Assembly: GCA_020721205.1 (NCBI GenBank)
Contig: DYNF01000005.1
Coordinates: forward strand, 11,480 to 73,465
DNA: 61,986 nt
Direction: 5' to 3'
Source: Prochloron sp. SulCav_FS08_3_32_3330
Lineage (GTDB): Bacteria > Cyanobacteriota > Cyanobacteriia > Cyanobacteriales > DYNF01
The notes below the pieces were generated by a model. It saw nothing but the letters and a program-made list of their open reading frames with translations, was not told the DNA's origin and did no database searches. A program made the position numbers and the translations under genes. Shown in pieces: positions 52,463 to 61,950 of this stretch. The first letter of the stretch is position 1, and the number at the start of each line of letters is the position of its first letter.

Positions 52463-55400
52463 ATGAGTCAATATCAATATCAAATAGGAGGAAGTTTGCC
52501 CCTTGATGCCCCCACTTACATTACTCGTAAAGCGGATCAAGAATTATACCAAAGTTTGAAAAATGGTGAGTTTTGCTATGTTTTAAACTCCCGTCATTTG
52601 GGGAAAACATCCCTCAGAATCCAGACAATGCACCGTTTACAAGAGGAAGGGTTAAAATGTGTCGCTATAGATCTTCAGGCGATCGGTATCTCTGATATTA
52701 CTTCAGAAGAATGGTATGCGGGTATTATAGATAGTATTGTTAGTAGTTTAGAATTAGATCATTACTTTGATTTTAAAAGTTGGTGGTGTGAATTTCAAAG
52801 GTTATCAAATGTTCATCGTTTAAGTAAGTTTTTTGATGAAATTTTATTAACTTTAATCCCTGAAAATATTGTTATTTTTATAGATGAAATTGAAACTATT
52901 TTTAGTTTAGATTTTAAGGTAGAAGATTTTTTTATGGTGATTAGAGAATGTTTTAATAAACGGACTCATAGCGTTAATTTTCAACGGTTAACTTTTGCTT
53001 TATTCGGTGTAGCTTTACCTTCCGATTTAATTAAAGATAAAAAAAGAACTCCTTTTTCCATTGGTAAATATATCAATTTAACGGGTTTTAACTTAACAGA
53101 AGCTTATCCTTTATTAGAAGGTTTAAAAGATAAATCTGCTCATCCTGAAAGGGTGTTACAATCTATTCTATTTTGGACAGGAGGACAACCTTTTCTTACT
53201 CAAAAATTATGCAATTTAGTTGCTAATTTTCCCCTTCCCATTTATTCAGAAAATACGGCAGAAGTATTAGAAACAATTGTGCGATCGCAAATTATTAAAA
53301 ATTGGCAAACTCAAGATGAACCAGAACATTTAAAAGTTATTTGTGATAGTCTTTTATTCAGTGAAAAAACCGTCGGTAAACTATTAGGATTATATCAACA
53401 AATATTAGAGAAAGGATCGGTTAAAATTGACCAAAGTTTTGAACAAAAAGAATTAATTTTATCCGGTTTAGTGGTGGAAGAAAATCAGCAATTAATCGTA
53501 TATAATCCCATTTATTTAGCGGTGTTTAATCCTCAATGGGTCAAACAAGAATTAGAGAATTTACGCCCCTATTCTCAAGGGATTATTGCTTGGTTAGCTT
53601 CCCATCGTTTAGATACCTCAAGATTACTACGGGGACAGGCTTTACAGGATGCTTTAAACTGGTCTAAAGAGAAAAATTTAAGCTATCAAGATTATCAATT
53701 TTTAACCGCTTCTCAAGAATATGATTTAGAAGAAGCAAGACAAATATTAGAGTTAAAACAAAAAGCCCTTGAATCGGAACAATTTAAAATTGAAGCTAAA
53801 CAAAATAAGCGTAATTTAGAATTACTAGAAAAAGAAACTAAAATCTTAAAAGAAATGCAAGAAAAATCTCAAAAAAAGATTAAAATTGGCAAAATTGCTT
53901 TATTAGTTTCTGTGATTAGTGCTATCCCGATAGGGGGACTTTTCCTATCAGGAAAACAGGAAAAATTCTTATTAAAAATTGATCAGTCTGTTACTCAAGC
54001 TTATCAAAAATTTGAATTTGCTCAAATAGATGGTTTAATTACTGCAATAGAAGCAGGACAAGACTTTCAGCAGATCTATCATAATGATATCACTTTTGGG
54101 AAAAATCCCATTCATACCCCCATGTTTGTCTTGCGTCCGATCTTAGATCATATTCAAGAAAAAAATCAGCTAACTTCCCATCAGAAAGGGATTACATCTA
54201 TTAATTTTAGTCCCAATGGGCAATATTTAGCTAGTGGATCTTCGGATCAAATGGTCAAAATTTGGGATTTGCAAAATAGTCAATATATTAACTTAAGTGA
54301 TCACCAAGATCAAGTTACGGCGGTAGAATTTAGCCCTGATGGACAATATCTAGCCTCCGCTTCTCTTGATAAAACTGTGAAAATTTGGAATTTACAAGGC
54401 AATTTATTAAAGAATATCACTCAATATGAAGCGGGGGTAAATGCCCTGAGTTTCAGCCCTGATGGGCAATATCTCGCTACTGCATCCCTAGATAATCGGA
54501 TTAATATTTGGGATTTACAGGGTAATCTCTATCAGTCTTTTAACGCCCATGAGGGGCGGATAAACGCCCTTACTTTTAGCCCTGATAGCCAATATCTCGC
54601 CACCGCTTCTAGTGATACCAACGCTATGATCTGGGATTTACAAGGAAAGTTAAAACAGACTTTAAAACAAGATCAAGCAATATTAGCTCTTAAATTTAGT
54701 CCTGATGGCACAAAAATTGTTACTGTATCCACTGATAATTATATCTATATTTGGGATAAAAAAGGGAAAATATTAAATAAAATAAAAGGACATAAGGATC
54801 TAATTAGAGCCATTAGTTTTCATCCCGATGGGACAAAATTTGCTACAGTTTCCGATGATTTAACTACGAAAATTTGGGATATGAAGGGGAATTTACTCAC
54901 AAATTTAAAAGGTCATCAACAGTCAGTGTTAACAGTGGCTTTTAGCCCCGATGGGGAAACCTTGGCAACAGGCTCAAAAGACCGCTCTATCCGCCTTTGG
55001 ACGTTAAAACAACCGGAGTCTTCCCTTGTTTTTAAAGGTCATGAAAATAGTTTAATCAGTGGGGCTTTTAGCCCTGATGGTCAAACTATTGCCACTACTT
55101 CCAGCGATCAAACTTTAAGATTGTGGGATTTAGAGGGTCATCAAACTCTGAAAATGAGTCATCCTCAGAGCGTGACCAGTATCGCTTTTACTCCTGATGG
55201 ACAATATTTTTTATCGGGTTGTGAGGATAATATTTTGAGGTTATGGAATAAAGAAGGACAACTTTTAAAAGAATTGAAGGGTCATAATGAGGGAATATTA
55301 AATATTAAAGTTAGTGCCGATGGTCAAAGAATCCTCACAACATCAAGGGATAACACTGCGATTTTATGGGATAGGGAAGGTAAAATTATTCACATATTAA

Positions 55401-55981
55401 CAGGTCATGAAGGCTCGGTATATAGTGGAGATTTTAGCCCTAATGGTGATTATATTGTGACTGTATCTGAGGATGGAACGACTAGATTATGGGATCAAGA
55501 GGGAAAATTTCTGAAAATATTAACAAAAATTAACGGTTCTGTGAAAACAATTAATTTTAATCTCAATAATAAATTTATTATTACCGGATCCTCTGATGGT
55601 ATAATTCGTTTAATTAATTTAGATGGGAAAATAATTAAAGAAATTCAAGCTCATTATAATCCGATTAATCAAGTGAGGTTTAGTCCAGATGGAGAGATGA
55701 TTGCTAGTGCTTCTTTTGACGGATTAGTGAGGTTATGGAATTTAAACGGAGATATTTTAGGAGAATTAAGAGGGCATCAAGGGGAAATTTTCGATGTCAT
55801 ATTTAGTCCTCTTGATTCAGAGGAAAATCCCTATATACTGACCACCAGTAGAGATAAAACGGCACGACTTTGGCACTTAGAAAATTTAGATCAATTATTA
55901 AATAGAGGTTGTAACTGGTTAGATGATTATTTTTTGAATCACCCTGAAATGTTAGAAAAATTAAAAGTTTGTAAAAAGTAA
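52463..55981 (+). CDS. AAA-like/WD40 repeat protein (STAND-type)
   Basis: An 1172-residue protein. The N-terminal AAA-like NTPase (about 1-370) starts YQIGGSLPLDAPTYITRKADQELYQSL and has a P-loop-like LNSRHLGKTSL and Walker B-like IVIFIDEIETIF. A winged-helix-like part, a coiled coil (about 420-472) and a membrane helix (about 478-497, IGKIALLVSVISAIPIGGLFL) follow. About 14 WD40 blades (about 580-1150) have repeated FSPDGQYLASAS-DKTVKIWD-type motifs. Such cyanobacterial proteins act as membrane-bound signalling hubs, with WD40 sensing and NTPase switching; the ligand is unknown. It has no neighbour on the same strand. Confidence 0.92.
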   Translation: MSQYQYQIGGSLPLDAPTYITRKADQELYQSLKNGEFCYVLNSRHLGKTSLRIQTMHRLQEEGLKCVAIDLQAIGISDITSEEWYAGIIDSIVSSLELDHYFDFKSWWCEFQRLSNVHRLSKFFDEILLTLIPENIVIFIDEIETIFSLDFKVEDFFMVIRECFNKRTHSVNFQRLTFALFGVALPSDLIKDKKRTPFSIGKYINLTGFNLTEAYPLLEGLKDKSAHPERVLQSILFWTGGQPFLTQKLCNLVANFPLPIYSENTAEVLETIVRSQIIKNWQTQDEPEHLKVICDSLLFSEKTVGKLLGLYQQILEKGSVKIDQSFEQKELILSGLVVEENQQLIVYNPIYLAVFNPQWVKQELENLRPYSQGIIAWLASHRLDTSRLLRGQALQDALNWSKEKNLSYQDYQFLTASQEYDLEEARQILELKQKALESEQFKIEAKQNKRNLELLEKETKILKEMQEKSQKKIKIGKIALLVSVISAIPIGGLFLSGKQEKFLLKIDQSVTQAYQKFEFAQIDGLITAIEAGQDFQQIYHNDITFGKNPIHTPMFVLRPILDHIQEKNQLTSHQKGITSINFSPNGQYLASGSSDQMVKIWDLQNSQYINLSDHQDQVTAVEFSPDGQYLASASLDKTVKIWNLQGNLLKNITQYEAGVNALSFSPDGQYLATASLDNRINIWDLQGNLYQSFNAHEGRINALTFSPDSQYLATASSDTNAMIWDLQGKLKQTLKQDQAILALKFSPDGTKIVTVSTDNYIYIWDKKGKILNKIKGHKDLIRAISFHPDGTKFATVSDDLTTKIWDMKGNLLTNLKGHQQSVLTVAFSPDGETLATGSKDRSIRLWTLKQPESSLVFKGHENSLISGAFSPDGQTIATTSSDQTLRLWDLEGHQTLKMSHPQSVTSIAFTPDGQYFLSGCEDNILRLWNKEGQLLKELKGHNEGILNIKVSADGQRILTTSRDNTAILWDREGKIIHILTGHEGSVYSGDFSPNGDYIVTVSEDGTTRLWDQEGKFLKILTKINGSVKTINFNLNNKFIITGSSDGIIRLINLDGKIIKEIQAHYNPINQVRFSPDGEMIASASFDGLVRLWNLNGDILGELRGHQGEIFDVIFSPLDSEENPYILTTSRDKTARLWHLENLDQLLNRGCNWLDDYFLNHPEMLEKLKVCKK

Positions 55982-56072
55982 GATTATTTACTCTGCTAAA
56001 GCGACTTAAATTTTAAAATGTTGATCTGCTTTTTTCATTAAAATGCGTAAGTTCTATTAATTTAGAAAAAAA

Positions 56073-56105
56073 AAAGAGAGGAATTTTAATAATTCTTCTC
56101 TCTTT
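56073..56105 (-). terminator. Intrinsic terminator of psbB
   Basis: AAAGAGAGGAATT (56073-56085) pairs with AATTCTTCTCTCTTT (56091-56105) with a two-base bulge. On the minus strand it is followed by a T-run (A-run at 56066-56075 on the plus strand). It lies about 40 bp after the psbB stop. Confidence 0.8.
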
Positions 56106-56142
56106 AATATTAAAGAATCAATAAATTAACTTTAAAGTTAAT

Positions 56143-57675
56143 TTAGATAGGCTCTTCACGACGGGTAGATTTATCACCCAATTTTTGGAAGAAGCCCCAT
56201 TCCACTTGTTCTTCTTCAAGTTCAGGATCCACACCAGCAAATACATCTCGGTACAGAGTACGAGCGCCATGCCAAATATGTCCAAAGAAGAAAAGTAAAG
56301 CAAAAACCGCATGACCAAAGGTAAACCAACCTCTGGGAGAAGTGCGGAATACGCCATCAGAGTTAAGAGTTTCTAAATCAAAGTCAAAGGGTTCACCTAA
56401 AATCGCTTTACGAGCGTAAACTTTAACAGTAGCGGGATTAGTAAAGGTTTGACCATCTAAAGTACCACCATAGAAAGAAACGCTAATACCAGCTTGTTCA
56501 AAACTGAACTTAGACTCAGACCGACGGAAAGGAATATCCGCCTTAACATCGCCATTAGCATCAGTTAAAACGACGGGGAAAGTTTCAAAGAAGTTAGACA
56601 TCCGACGAGCAGATAAAACATTGCCCTCGCTATCTTTAAAGACAGGATGTCCTAACCACTGTTTCGCAATACCGTCACCGCTATCCATTGCACCCGTACG
56701 GAATAAACCACCTTTAGCGGGGCTATTACCGATATAGTCATAGAAAGCGAGTTTTTCGGGAATACTGTCATAAGCTTCGCTCAGACTTGCACCATCAGCT
56801 AACTTAGTTTCCACACGGCGTTGGATTTCTTGTTGATAGTAACCTCTGTCCCACTGAAAACGAGTAGGTCCAAATAATTCCACAGGAGTAGCGGCGTTAC
56901 CATACCACATTGTTCCTGCCACCACGAAAGCGGAGAAAAATACGGCGGCAATACTGCTAGATAATACGGTTTCAATATTACCCATCCGTAAAGCTTTATA
57001 TAATCTTTCGGGAGGACGAACACTTAAGTGGAATAGTCCAGCAATAATACCGATAATCCCTGCGGCAATATGGTGTGCCACAATCCCACCCGGATTATAA
57101 GGATCAAATCCCGCCGCACCCCATTCCGGTGATACTGCTTGAACATGACCTGTTAAACCGTAAGGATCTGATACCCACATTCCGGGTCCCCATACACCAG
57201 TAAGGTGAAATGCCCCAAAACTGAAGCAAAGAAGACCAGATAAGAATAAGTGAATACCAAACATTTTAGGAAGATCCAGAGCAGGTTGTCCGGTACGGTC
57301 ATCTACGAATAAATCGAGATCCCAGTAAACCCAGTGCCAAACTGCCGCTAAAAATAGCATTCCTGACAGAACGATATGAGCGATCGCCACACCTTCAAAA
57401 GACCAGAAACCGGGATCAGTTCCCGTCGCACCAGTGATATCCCAACCACGCCAAGAGCCAGTGATACCTAAACGAGCCATGAAAGGAAGGACAAACATTC
57501 CTTGTCTCCACATGGGATTTAAAATAGCATCACTAGGATCAAAAATAGCTAACTCATAAAGAGCCATTGAACCAGCCCAACCAGCTACCAGTGCGGTGTG
57601 CATCAGGTGAACTGCAATCAGACGACCCGGATCATTCAGGACGACTGTATGTACACGATACCAAGGTAGTCCCAT
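56143..57675 (-). CDS. psbB: Photosystem II chlorophyll-binding protein CP47
   Basis: A 510-residue thylakoid protein, the core antenna CP47 that passes excitation to the PSII reaction centre. It starts [37 protein letters not shown], has six membrane helices with chlorophyll-binding histidines ([46 protein letters not shown]) and the large lumenal loop (about 260-440). It ends [30 protein letters not shown]. The length is normal. An AGGAGG site lies 10 bp before the ATG. No psbT follows within the 160 bp downstream. Confidence 0.99.
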   Translation of the reverse strand: MGLPWYRVHTVVLNDPGRLIAVHLMHTALVAGWAGSMALYELAIFDPSDAILNPMWRQGMFVLPFMARLGITGSWRGWDITGATGTDPGFWSFEGVAIAHIVLSGMLFLAAVWHWVYWDLDLFVDDRTGQPALDLPKMFGIHLFLSGLLCFSFGAFHLTGVWGPGMWVSDPYGLTGHVQAVSPEWGAAGFDPYNPGGIVAHHIAAGIIGIIAGLFHLSVRPPERLYKALRMGNIETVLSSSIAAVFFSAFVVAGTMWYGNAATPVELFGPTRFQWDRGYYQQEIQRRVETKLADGASLSEAYDSIPEKLAFYDYIGNSPAKGGLFRTGAMDSGDGIAKQWLGHPVFKDSEGNVLSARRMSNFFETFPVVLTDANGDVKADIPFRRSESKFSFEQAGISVSFYGGTLDGQTFTNPATVKVYARKAILGEPFDFDLETLNSDGVFRTSPRGWFTFGHAVFALLFFFGHIWHGARTLYRDVFAGVDPELEEEQVEWGFFQKLGDKSTRREEPI

Positions 57676-57835
57676 TGACTACTATCCTCCTCTTTGGATA
57701 TTGTTTTTACGGTTTGTCTAAATTTTAGACAATTTAAGATATATTAATTTGTTAAAAAAGTTTAACCATTCTTAGACTCAATTGCAAGAGGATTAATTCT
57801 GGAAAATTAAGTCAAGATAAATTTTATCATTAGTT

Positions 57836-57996
57836 AGTTCATTATTAGTCCTTTGTCATTAGTCCTTTGTCATTGGTCATTAGTCATTGGTCATTGGTCA
57901 TTAGTCCTTTGTCATTAGTCATTAGTCATTGGTCATTGGTCATTGGTCATTGGTCATTAGTCCTTTGTCATTGGTAACTGATCACTGATCACTGAA
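57836..57996. repeat. Heptamer (STRR-type) repeat
   Basis: Over 20 copies of TCATTAG, TCATTGG and TCCTTTG heptamers in mixed order, followed by ACTGATCACTGATCACTGA. It is the same family as the array at 3173 and the short runs at 8560, 37800 and 40365. It lies upstream of psbB, between that gene's leader and the small gene at 58069. Confidence 0.92.
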
Positions 57997-58068
57997 ATGC
58001 CAAAAAGCAGATTTTTTAGGAAAACCTGCTTTCTGAAGATTGATTAAAGTTTTTGTTGTTTGTCAATT

Positions 58069-58236
58069 TTACCATTCACCTTGAGACTTTTGATTAGGAT
58101 CCCCTTCAAAGGGTTGAACTCCCACAGCCGGATATTTGTCATCATTCGGGCTAAAAATTCGGGCAACTGCGTCGGAAAGAGATTGACTCAGATTATTCCA
58201 AGCTTTAACGATCCACATTTCTTGATTATTATTCAT
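58069..58236 (-). CDS. Small conserved-looking protein of 55 residues
   Basis: The frame starts ATG at 58236 and stops at 58069. A textbook ribosome site AAGGAGG lies nine bases before the ATG on the minus strand, far stronger than most sites in this window. The protein starts MNNNQEMWIVKAWNNLSQSL, continues SDAVARIFSPNDDKYPAVGV and ends QPFEGDPNQKSQGEW. It is amphipathic with a Pro/Asp-rich tail and has no signal peptide or membrane helix. I associate the pattern with small cyanobacterial proteins but cannot name it. A different plus-strand frame across it is a shadow. The 398 bp upstream are AT-rich, with a terminator at the far end and nothing else recognised. Confidence 0.8.
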   Translation of the reverse strand: MNNNQEMWIVKAWNNLSQSLSDAVARIFSPNDDKYPAVGVQPFEGDPNQKSQGEW

Positions 58237-58599
58237 AACCAATGACCTCCTTGTCCTTTTTTTGCTTATGTTGTAATTATGTTGTAATATTCAGGGATTT
58301 AATTAATCCAAATTGTTAATAGGCTGAAAAATTTAACTTTAAATTTTAAAATATTTACACTTGAAAATTTAAACTTAATTCCCCTAATCTCTATAATTAA
58401 TCATCATAAATATAAAGTGTTCCCTTTCTGACATTTTATTAACATTTATTCTTATACCTTTACAAAACTTAAACAAAAATTCTATTTTTTCGGGTTTTCT
58501 TCAAGTTTTATTACTTTTTGTGACAATTTCTCTAAAAATTCTTGACTTTTGTAAAGTTTTCTTCACAAAAAAGAGTCCTCAATCAGTCGTGCCAAAAAA

Positions 58600-58632
58600 A
58601 GTTAAGGGCATAATATTATTATGCCCTTAACT
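58600..58632 (-). terminator. Intrinsic terminator of the Rpn-type gene
   Basis: AGTTAAGGGCATAATA (58600-58615) and TATTATGCCCTTAACT (58617-58632) make a 16-bp perfect stem immediately after the stop codon at 58635, followed on the minus strand by seven T. Confidence 0.92.
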
Positions 58633-58634
58633 CT

Positions 58635-59552
58635 TTAACTATTTTCTTTTAACCAATGATCTAAATCATTAATAGTAGTAAAATCAAATAAACTTTCAGC
58701 TAAAGATTCTAATTGAGGAATTTGTAAATTACTAATTTGAGATTTAAAATCGGGATTAATATTATTAAATCTCTTGGTTAATAAACGCATTACTAAAGTT
58801 AATTCCCCTGTTTGTAAACCTTGTTGTAAACCTTGTTGTAAACCTTGTTGTAAACCTTGTTGTAAACCTTGTGCTTCTCCTTTCGCCAAGCCTTCTTTTA
58901 AGATTTCTTGATACCAAGGAGATTCTCTTAATACGGTCATATCCCACCTCATTATTTGTTGTACAATTGGAATTTCAAAGACAAATGATGCAAAAAATGA
59001 TAATAATGGTTCTAGTTCTTCTAATTTATCATCTTTTCTTAATTGATAGAGTGCTTGTTTAACAACATTTTCATCTCCACCACCTTTAAGAATTGGCACA
59101 AAAGGTAATAAACTAGAGATATTTTCTTGAAAAACTAATTCCGCCGATACCTCCCATAAATTAATCACATGATAATTTTGATAGGATTTTATTCCCCTAA
59201 ATTCTGATTGATAAAAGTTAGGAATTTGCTCAGTTTTAGAATTAGGTAAAATATTAATTAACACTGGATAAACAGGTAATTGATATTTTTCTTCTGCCAA
59301 AGCAGTATAAGCTCTTATTCTTAAAGGCATTTCCTGTTTATAACGTAATTGTAACTCATTGAGAATCAAAAAATCTTGATTTTTTTGATCCGAAACTTTC
59401 AGTAACACATCATTTTCTCGACTGATCCATTGAAATTCGGAAGCGAGAAATTCTTTGACATAAACATCTGATGTTTGTGTCACCCATTTTACCCAATTAT
59501 TAGGAGATAAACTAATTAATCGTTTACTCCCTATATCTGCTTTTTTTACCAT
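58635..59552 (-). CDS. Rpn-family PD-(D/E)XK nuclease-like protein with DUF4351
   Basis: A 305-residue protein of the Rpn/transposase_31-like group. The N-terminal half has the nuclease-type core VKEFLASEFQWISRENDVLLKV and DFLILNELQLRYKQEMPLRIRAY (the D...E-x-Q/Q-x pattern), and GLAKGEAQGLQQ marks the start of a repeat region where a LQQG tetrapeptide occurs five times. The C-terminal DUF4351 (about 250-303) has LLTKRFNNINPDFKSQISNLQIPQLESLAESLF. Relatives promote DNA breaks or recombination; many copies occur per cyanobacterial genome. The catalytic state is uncertain. Confidence 0.85.
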   Translation of the reverse strand: MVKKADIGSKRLISLSPNNWVKWVTQTSDVYVKEFLASEFQWISRENDVLLKVSDQKNQDFLILNELQLRYKQEMPLRIRAYTALAEEKYQLPVYPVLINILPNSKTEQIPNFYQSEFRGIKSYQNYHVINLWEVSAELVFQENISSLLPFVPILKGGGDENVVKQALYQLRKDDKLEELEPLLSFFASFVFEIPIVQQIMRWDMTVLRESPWYQEILKEGLAKGEAQGLQQGLQQGLQQGLQQGLQTGELTLVMRLLTKRFNNINPDFKSQISNLQIPQLESLAESLFDFTTINDLDHWLKENS

Positions 59553-59640
59553 CTCTTAATTTTTATTTTTTTGTCTAATCCTTAAGTATAATATAATCAA
59601 TTATTTTTAGGTCTTATTCTCATTAAAAAAAGTTTTAGTT

Positions 59641-60987
59641 ATGAAGTTTTCAAACTTAAATATTGCTACTGAAGATTATAGTTTATTAACGGATCTTTAT
59701 CAACTTACTATGTCTGCCTGTTATACGGGAGAAAATTTACACAATTCAAAAGCGAGTTTTGAGATGTTTGTGCGATCACTCCCGCCTCATTTTGGTTATT
59801 TAATTGCGATGGGCTTAACTCAGGCGATCGAATATTTAGAGAATCTTCATTTTACTTCTGCACAAATAAATGCTCTGAAAGCTACGGAAATTTTTGACCA
59901 TGTAACAGACGATTTTTGGAGTTTATTGAGTACCGGACATTTTACAGGGGATGTGTATGCTGTGCCAGAAGGGACGGCAATTTTTCCTCATGAGCCTTTT
60001 TTACGGGTGGAAGCTCCCCTTTGGCAATGTCAATTAATTGAAACCTACCTTTTAAATACAATTAATTATCAAACTTTAATCGCTACAAGGGCGGCTAGAA
60101 TGCGTGATTTAGCGGGTTCTGAGGCGATTTTATTGGAATTTGGCACAAGGAGAGCTTTTAGTCCTCAAGGGGCTTTATGGGCGGCTAGAGCGGCGATCGC
60201 TGGGGGATTTAACACGACTTCTAATGTGTTAGCCGCTTTGAAGTTGGGCATCAAACCTTCGGGTACAATGGCTCACGCTTTAGTTATGGCAATAGGAGCT
60301 TTAGAAGGCTCGGAAGACGATGCTTTTGAGGCGTTTCAACGATATTTTCCCACTGCACCTTTATTAATTGATACTTATGATACGGTGGCGGCGGCTCAAA
60401 GGTTGTCAGCAAAAGTTAAAAATGGTGAAATGACAGTCACAGGGGTAAGATTAGATTCGGGTGATCTGATCGAATTATCAAAAACGGTGCGATCGCTGTT
60501 GGGAAATATTAGCATTTTTGCCAGTGGGGATTTAGATGAGTGGGAAATACAAAGATTAAAAAAAGAGGGAGCGCAAATTGATGGTTATGGGTTGGGAACT
60601 CGCTTAGTGACGGGAACTCCTGTTAATGGAGTTTATAAATTAGTGGAAATTAATGGTATTCCTACAATGAAATTATCGAATAATAAAAAGACTTTTCCGG
60701 GGAAAAAACAAATATTTCGTCAAGAAAAAGATGGTAAAATAATTGCTGATCGTCTTGGTTTATGCTCAGAAAATCCAGCTAAAAATGAGATTTCTTTATT
60801 AATACCAGTGATGAAAGAGGGAAAAAGATTATTAGAAATAGAAAATTTAGCCGAAATTCAAAAAAGAACCTTAAAATCTGTGGCTAAATTACCTTTAGAA
60901 ACAAAAAAAATTACTGATCCAGTATTATTAAATATGACAATTTCTGATGAGTTAGAATCTTTACATCAAAATGTATTAAAAAGATAA
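59641..60987 (+). CDS. pncB: Nicotinate phosphoribosyltransferase
   Basis: A 448-residue enzyme making nicotinate mononucleotide from nicotinate and PRPP, the entry of the NAD salvage route. Key parts are LLTDLYQLTMSACYTGENLHNSKASFEMFVRSLPPHFGYLIAMG, FGTRRAFSPQGALWAARAAIAGGFNTTSNVLA with the phosphoribosyl-binding region, GTMAHALVMAIGALEGSEDDAF, with the autophosphorylated-type histidine segment, and GVRLDSGDLIELSK. The length fits the bacterial PncB type. nadD, two steps related, follows on the same strand after 165 bp. Confidence 0.95.
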   Translation: MKFSNLNIATEDYSLLTDLYQLTMSACYTGENLHNSKASFEMFVRSLPPHFGYLIAMGLTQAIEYLENLHFTSAQINALKATEIFDHVTDDFWSLLSTGHFTGDVYAVPEGTAIFPHEPFLRVEAPLWQCQLIETYLLNTINYQTLIATRAARMRDLAGSEAILLEFGTRRAFSPQGALWAARAAIAGGFNTTSNVLAALKLGIKPSGTMAHALVMAIGALEGSEDDAFEAFQRYFPTAPLLIDTYDTVAAAQRLSAKVKNGEMTVTGVRLDSGDLIELSKTVRSLLGNISIFASGDLDEWEIQRLKKEGAQIDGYGLGTRLVTGTPVNGVYKLVEINGIPTMKLSNNKKTFPGKKQIFRQEKDGKIIADRLGLCSENPAKNEISLLIPVMKEGKRLLEIENLAEIQKRTLKSVAKLPLETKKITDPVLLNMTISDELESLHQNVLKR

Positions 60988-61152
60988 AAAACTTTTTTTA
61001 TCTTATTAGGGTAAAATATTATCCTAGTGCAAAATAATTCTGATTTAGTCTATCAAGATTATTTTAGATTGCCTCGATTATTCTCTCAATTTGATATAAT
61101 TAGATTGATAGAATAATCAGCAGAACTATTTTAATTATTAAGAGTAAAAAGG

Positions 61153-61722
61153 ATGAAAGATCATCAAATAGCATTGTTTGGTACAAGTGCAGATCCCCCC
61201 ACGATAGGACATCAAGCGATTTTAGCATGGTTATCTCAAAATTATGATCATGTGGGAGTTTGGGCATCAGATAATCCTTTTAAAAACCATCAGACGGTTT
61301 TAACACATCGTAGTCAAATGTTACGATTATTAGTTAGAGACTTAAATCAAGTCCATTCTAACTTGAGTTTTCATAAAGAATTGAGTCATTTGCGTAGTTT
61401 TATTACGGTACAAAAAGCGACTCAATTGTGGGGAGATAAGGTAAAATTTACTTTAGTTATTGGCTCGGATCTGATTGAACAAATTTTTTATTGGTATCGA
61501 GTAGAGGAGTTATTAAATAAGGTAAATCTTTTAATTATTGCTCGTCCCGGATATAATATTAATCAAAAATCTTTAGATTTATTAAGCAAGTTAGGGGCAA
61601 TTTATCAAGTAGCAAAGTTTAATATTCCTGATGTTTCTTCTAGTGGTTATCGTCAAGAGAAAAATCCTAATTTTTTACCTAATTCTATTGCTAAATATAT
61701 TGAAAAATATCAGTTATATTAA
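61153..61722 (+). CDS. nadD: Nicotinate-nucleotide adenylyltransferase
   Basis: A 189-residue enzyme joining nicotinate mononucleotide with ATP to give deamido-NAD. It starts ALFGTSADPPTIGHQAIL, the nucleotidyl-transferase loop with the T/HxGH motif, and has VIGSDLIEQIFYW and the final phosphate-binding DVSSSGYRQ (the ISSTxxR position). With pncB upstream it forms an NAD salvage pair. The start follows an AAAAAGG site. Confidence 0.92.
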   Translation: MKDHQIALFGTSADPPTIGHQAILAWLSQNYDHVGVWASDNPFKNHQTVLTHRSQMLRLLVRDLNQVHSNLSFHKELSHLRSFITVQKATQLWGDKVKFTLVIGSDLIEQIFYWYRVEELLNKVNLLIIARPGYNINQKSLDLLSKLGAIYQVAKFNIPDVSSSGYRQEKNPNFLPNSIAKYIEKYQLY

Positions 61723-61781
61723 TAATTATAAAATATCAATTATTAATAATTACAAAATATCAATTATTAATAATTGAAAAA

Positions 61782-61950
61782 GGCAACGGGTTGAAACCCG
61801 TTGCTACAGAAACAAAACAGGCATACGCAGGTTTAATTTTTTTTTAAATATTAGTTAATATTTAATCTCGAAACCCTCGAAGGAGGGTTTTTGTTTGGGT
61901 AGCAACGGGTTTCAACCCGTTGCTACCCTTTTGAAGCAGGGCGTTTTCAA
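61782..61950 (-). repeat. Family A multi-hairpin element
   Basis: Minus-oriented copy: CAACGGGTTGAAACCCGTTG hairpin, AACAGGCATACGCAGGTT, AATATTAGTTAATATTT core, CCCTCGAAGGAGGG hairpin, CAACGGGTTTCAACCCGTTG hairpin and outer end GCAGGGCGTTTTCAA. Upstream of it, 61723-61780 holds three copies of an AT-rich unit containing AATTATTAATAATT. The last 36 bp of the window show nothing recognisable. Confidence 0.9.

Noticed and set aside
55982-56142. psbT downstream of psbB
   Set aside because: No frame with the PsbT start (MESVAYILI type) is present in the 160 bp; only the psbB terminator is found.
57836-57996. CRISPR-like array near psbB
   Set aside because: Heptamers without spacers; no cas genes in the window.
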